Source: DASSKW01 sp035690065 (GTDB lineage Bacteria > Pseudomonadota > Gammaproteobacteria > Natronospirales > REEB76). From it: a DNA stretch of 35,457 nt. Shown in pieces: positions 33,526-35,457 of the stretch; position 1 is the stretch's first letter; each line of letters opens with the position of its first letter. The translations under genes and the position numbers were made by a program. The stretch lies in assembly GCA_035690065.1 (NCBI GenBank), contig DASSKW010000078.1, positions 1 through 35,457 on the forward strand. Reading direction: 5' to 3'. A model generated the notes under the pieces. It did not search any database, was not told the origin of the DNA, and worked only from the letters and a program-made list of their open reading frames with translations.

Positions 33526-35457
33526 TCAGTGTTTACTACCCACGGTTGAGTCGTAACGGTCGCCGGTATCTACCGGCAAACCCTTGTGGCTCTTGTCATG
33601 CGGCACCCCGACGGTCACGGTGCCGGTACAACTGCCACCCGCGCTGTTGGTGGCCTTGAAAGCGATGAAGTACAAACGTCCTTCACCCGTACCTGATCGT
33701 TCGACGCGAACCTGAGCAGTGGTGCTTCCGACGCCCGCGCCATCGGGAGCGGTATCCCCATCGCCGAGTCCGTTGACCGGTTCATCCTGTTGAATAGCGG
33801 TGATTGCTACCGTGAACGACAATCCACCCGGGTTGGTGATGCCGTTGATAGCGACACTCTTCATTTTGTGATTGGGCGGCCACAACAGTGGCGCATCCGG
33901 TGCGGCCTTGCTGCAATCCGGCGGCGGGGTCTGTTTGGCCACCATGATGACCTGGCTGACTTGGCAGTTATTGTCGTAGTTGGTTTCGCCCACAATACGT
34001 TTCGCGTTGGCGCACGCCGTCAGAAAATAGGTACCCGGACCCAAATCTGCGGGCAGTGATAGCATGGCGCCTCCGCTGTCGTTGCTTTCACCCGGCTTGA
34101 GCGGGGGTACGACGCGATCGTGTACCACCTCCGCGGTGTTCGGATCCACCGGTTTGGTTCTGGAGATGTAATAGCGCGTGATACTCGATACACCCGCCGC
34201 AATGTTACCGATGTTCTTGGTGGCATCCTGCATGTGGATTGGTCCTGTACCAGACCATTGGATGATCGGTGGCTCGAAATAATCCAAGGTATAGTCCGGT
34301 CCGCCTTGCCAGATCACGGTAGTCGTGATTTTGAGCGGGGTAACGTCCGGCGGCGGAGGCGACGAGTCTTCGGTCTGTACGACTGCGTGTGGTTGGATCA
34401 CGGGGAGCCCCACATGGATGATGTCTGTACCGACCTTCCTGCCCTTGTACGAGAATGAAAGTTCACCGTATAGATCGGTGCGACCGCCGAATTGCTGATT
34501 GCTATTTACGCCATCCACATAAAATTGCAGAGGAACGCCTCGCATCGGTGCGTCATTGTCCCCTTGGTCAACCACCTGCACAGTTACGGTGACAACGTGA
34601 TCCACCGGCAGGGTTTGTTCATCCGCTGTGGTGAATGTGTATTCCGGGATGACCTGCCGTTGCGGCGGCTGGCTGGCCGGTGGCGCGGCGCTCTTGAGCA
34701 GGGCTTCGGTATTGAGATAAAGCAGGTCGTACGCCGTGGTATTGCGTTGAGAGGCATTGGACTGCCGGATCGTGTTCAGCAACGTGGTCAGTGCCGGCGT
34801 GATGTAGGCAATGCCTTGGGAATCGAGTATCTGCCGGGCGGCAGCAAGCTGGTTCACCACTGCCTGGCCGAATGCGGCATCACTGATCCAGCCGAACTGG
34901 ATAGCAACGTTGATATCATCGCGGAAGCGGCTCCACTGATCCCGTGAGCCGGGATAGACGGCCGAAGGCGCCAGTACCGGCAGCGTAATGGTGAGCGCCT
35001 GTGTGACTTGTGCGGCTTCCTGTTCTTGCTCCATCGTGGCTTCGTCGTTGACCACCAGATCCCAGTCAGGATGCAAAGTCATTATTTTGATAGTTGGCAA
35101 GTTGGGGCTAGTCAAGACAAGTCTGTTTTCTGTTTGACCGGGTTGGATGGTGGTTTTACTGGTATTGGTGCCTATAGCCGTAAAATCCGCTTCCCCGTCG
35201 GCAGTAATGTCCCCATCCCAACCGATCGGAAGTTGTAACCCAAAGGGAATAATGGATTCGTGATTTGGGAGATTTATATAGCCCTTGTCATCCTGGAGAA
35301 CCTCATCAAACGGCACATTCGTCGGTTTGCCGGCTCTTTCAGTCGAGATTGTCAAAATGGAGTTATACGTTGGCTCATGATAAGTTGCGGGCGCGACCAT
35401 GTCTAAAGTGATGTCAATAATGGCACCAGTATTTGAAGCCGGATTGTTGACTGTATA
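33526..35457 (-). CDS. Large multi-domain surface or secreted protein (partial, N-terminus off window)
   Basis: The minus-strand frame stays open to the right edge of the window, so the true start lies beyond it; the first ATG inside, at 35400, is probably internal because 19 more sense codons precede it in frame. The visible part has about 643 residues. In order: a beta-rich region, a helical segment (FGQAVVNQLAAARQILDSQGIAY... about 190-255 from 35400), an Ig-like domain (VVTVTVQVVDQGDNDAPMRGVPLQFYVDG), a CARDB-like domain (STGPIHMQDATKNIGNIAAG to CANAKRIVGETNYDNNC) and a C-terminal module with LLWPPNHKM. Such chains of beta-domains are typical of exported adhesin-like or matrix proteins. 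No signal peptide is visible because that end is missing. The first few hundred bases near the edge are AT-richer than the rest of the window. Confidence 0.75.
   Translation of the reverse strand, partial: YTVNNPASNTGAIIDITLDMVAPATYHEPTYNSILTISTERAGKPTNVPFDEVLQDDKGYINLPNHESIIPFGLQLPIGWDGDITADGEADFTAIGTNTSKTTIQPGQTENRLVLTSPNLPTIKIMTLHPDWDLVVNDEATMEQEQEAAQVTQALTITLPVLAPSAVYPGSRDQWSRFRDDINVAIQFGWISDAAFGQAVVNQLAAARQILDSQGIAYITPALTTLLNTIRQSNASQRNTTAYDLLYLNTEALLKSAAPPASQPPQRQVIPEYTFTTADEQTLPVDHVVTVTVQVVDQGDNDAPMRGVPLQFYVDGVNSNQQFGGRTDLYGELSFSYKGRKVGTDIIHVGLPVIQPHAVVQTEDSSPPPPDVTPLKITTTVIWQGGPDYTLDYFEPPIIQWSGTGPIHMQDATKNIGNIAAGVSSITRYYISRTKPVDPNTAEVVHDRVVPPLKPGESNDSGGAMLSLPADLGPGTYFLTACANAKRIVGETNYDNNCQVSQVIMVAKQTPPPDCSKAAPDAPLLWPPNHKMKSVAINGITNPGGLSFTVAITAIQQDEPVNGLGDGDTAPDGAGVGSTTAQVRVERSGTGEGRLYFIAFKATNSAGGSCTGTVTVGVPHDKSHKGLPVDTGDRYDSTVGSKH

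Noticed and set aside
1..35457. CRISPR array, tRNA, rRNA, insertion sequence or prophage
   Set aside because: I saw no regularly spaced repeats, no tRNA-like cloverleaf, no rRNA stretches and no transposase or integrase frames.

Overview
The window is a chromosomal stretch of a GC-rich (about 60 % by eye) Gram-negative bacterium. The evidence is Sec signal peptides, a lipobox protein, an acyl-lipid type desaturase, a type II NADH dehydrogenase, a hemB/aroE/phosphate-transport cluster, and a sigma factor paired with a DUF3379-type anti-sigma factor. This set fits a free-living gammaproteobacterium best, but no rRNA or other taxonomic marker is present, so the placement is inference. GTG and TTG starts are common. 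I saw no tRNA, rRNA, insertion sequence, integrase or CRISPR array.

Layout. (1) 1-2625: type II NADH dehydrogenase, a small secreted protein with a strong terminator, and an opposite-strand membrane protein. (2) 2756-6545, all on +: secreted esterase-like hydrolase, TMEM175-type channel protein, a truncated GFA-type zinc protein, two small membrane proteins and a DUF4336 protein. (3) 6686-10419: PLP-dependent group II decarboxylase (-), small membrane protein (-), thioredoxin (+), AIM24-like protein (+), small conserved-looking protein (-). (4) 10704-16349: fatty-acid desaturase (-) divergent from a secreted amidohydrolase (+), with an 11-G tract between them; then an MFS exporter behind a 16-bp perfect palindrome, a PilZ protein, a small putative protein and a DUF1857 protein. 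(5) 16473-21711: large DUF4382/DUF5666-like lipoprotein and a periplasmic tricorn-type protease; a long hairpin separates the protease from a convergent amino-acid permease. (6) 23220-29713, all on -: hemB, DUF47/PhoU-like, PiT phosphate transporter, aroE and an NdvB-type GH17-GT2 glucan synthase, very tightly packed. (7) 29900-31134: ECF sigma factor and zinc-motif anti-sigma factor, preceded by a 10-bp inverted repeat. (8) 31226-33517: WbuC-like cupin, Tag glycosylase, TauE/SafE transporter and DUF1634 protein, every junction a 4-nt overlap. (9) 33526-35457: a large multi-domain, probably surface or secreted protein that runs off the right edge in a more AT-rich stretch.

How they may work together. 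The tricorn protease, secreted amidohydrolase and APC permease could together scavenge peptides and amino acids. The hemB-to-ndvB block looks like one transcription unit joining tetrapyrrole synthesis, phosphate uptake, the shikimate pathway and periplasmic glucan synthesis. The sigma/anti-sigma pair is likely an envelope or redox stress switch. Most of the window is ordinary chromosome. I do not see a clearly new defence or mobile system. The best leads are the palindrome at 13423, the G11 tract at 11942, the inverted repeat before the sigma factor, the coupled hemB-DUF47-pit operon and the partial surface protein at the right edge.
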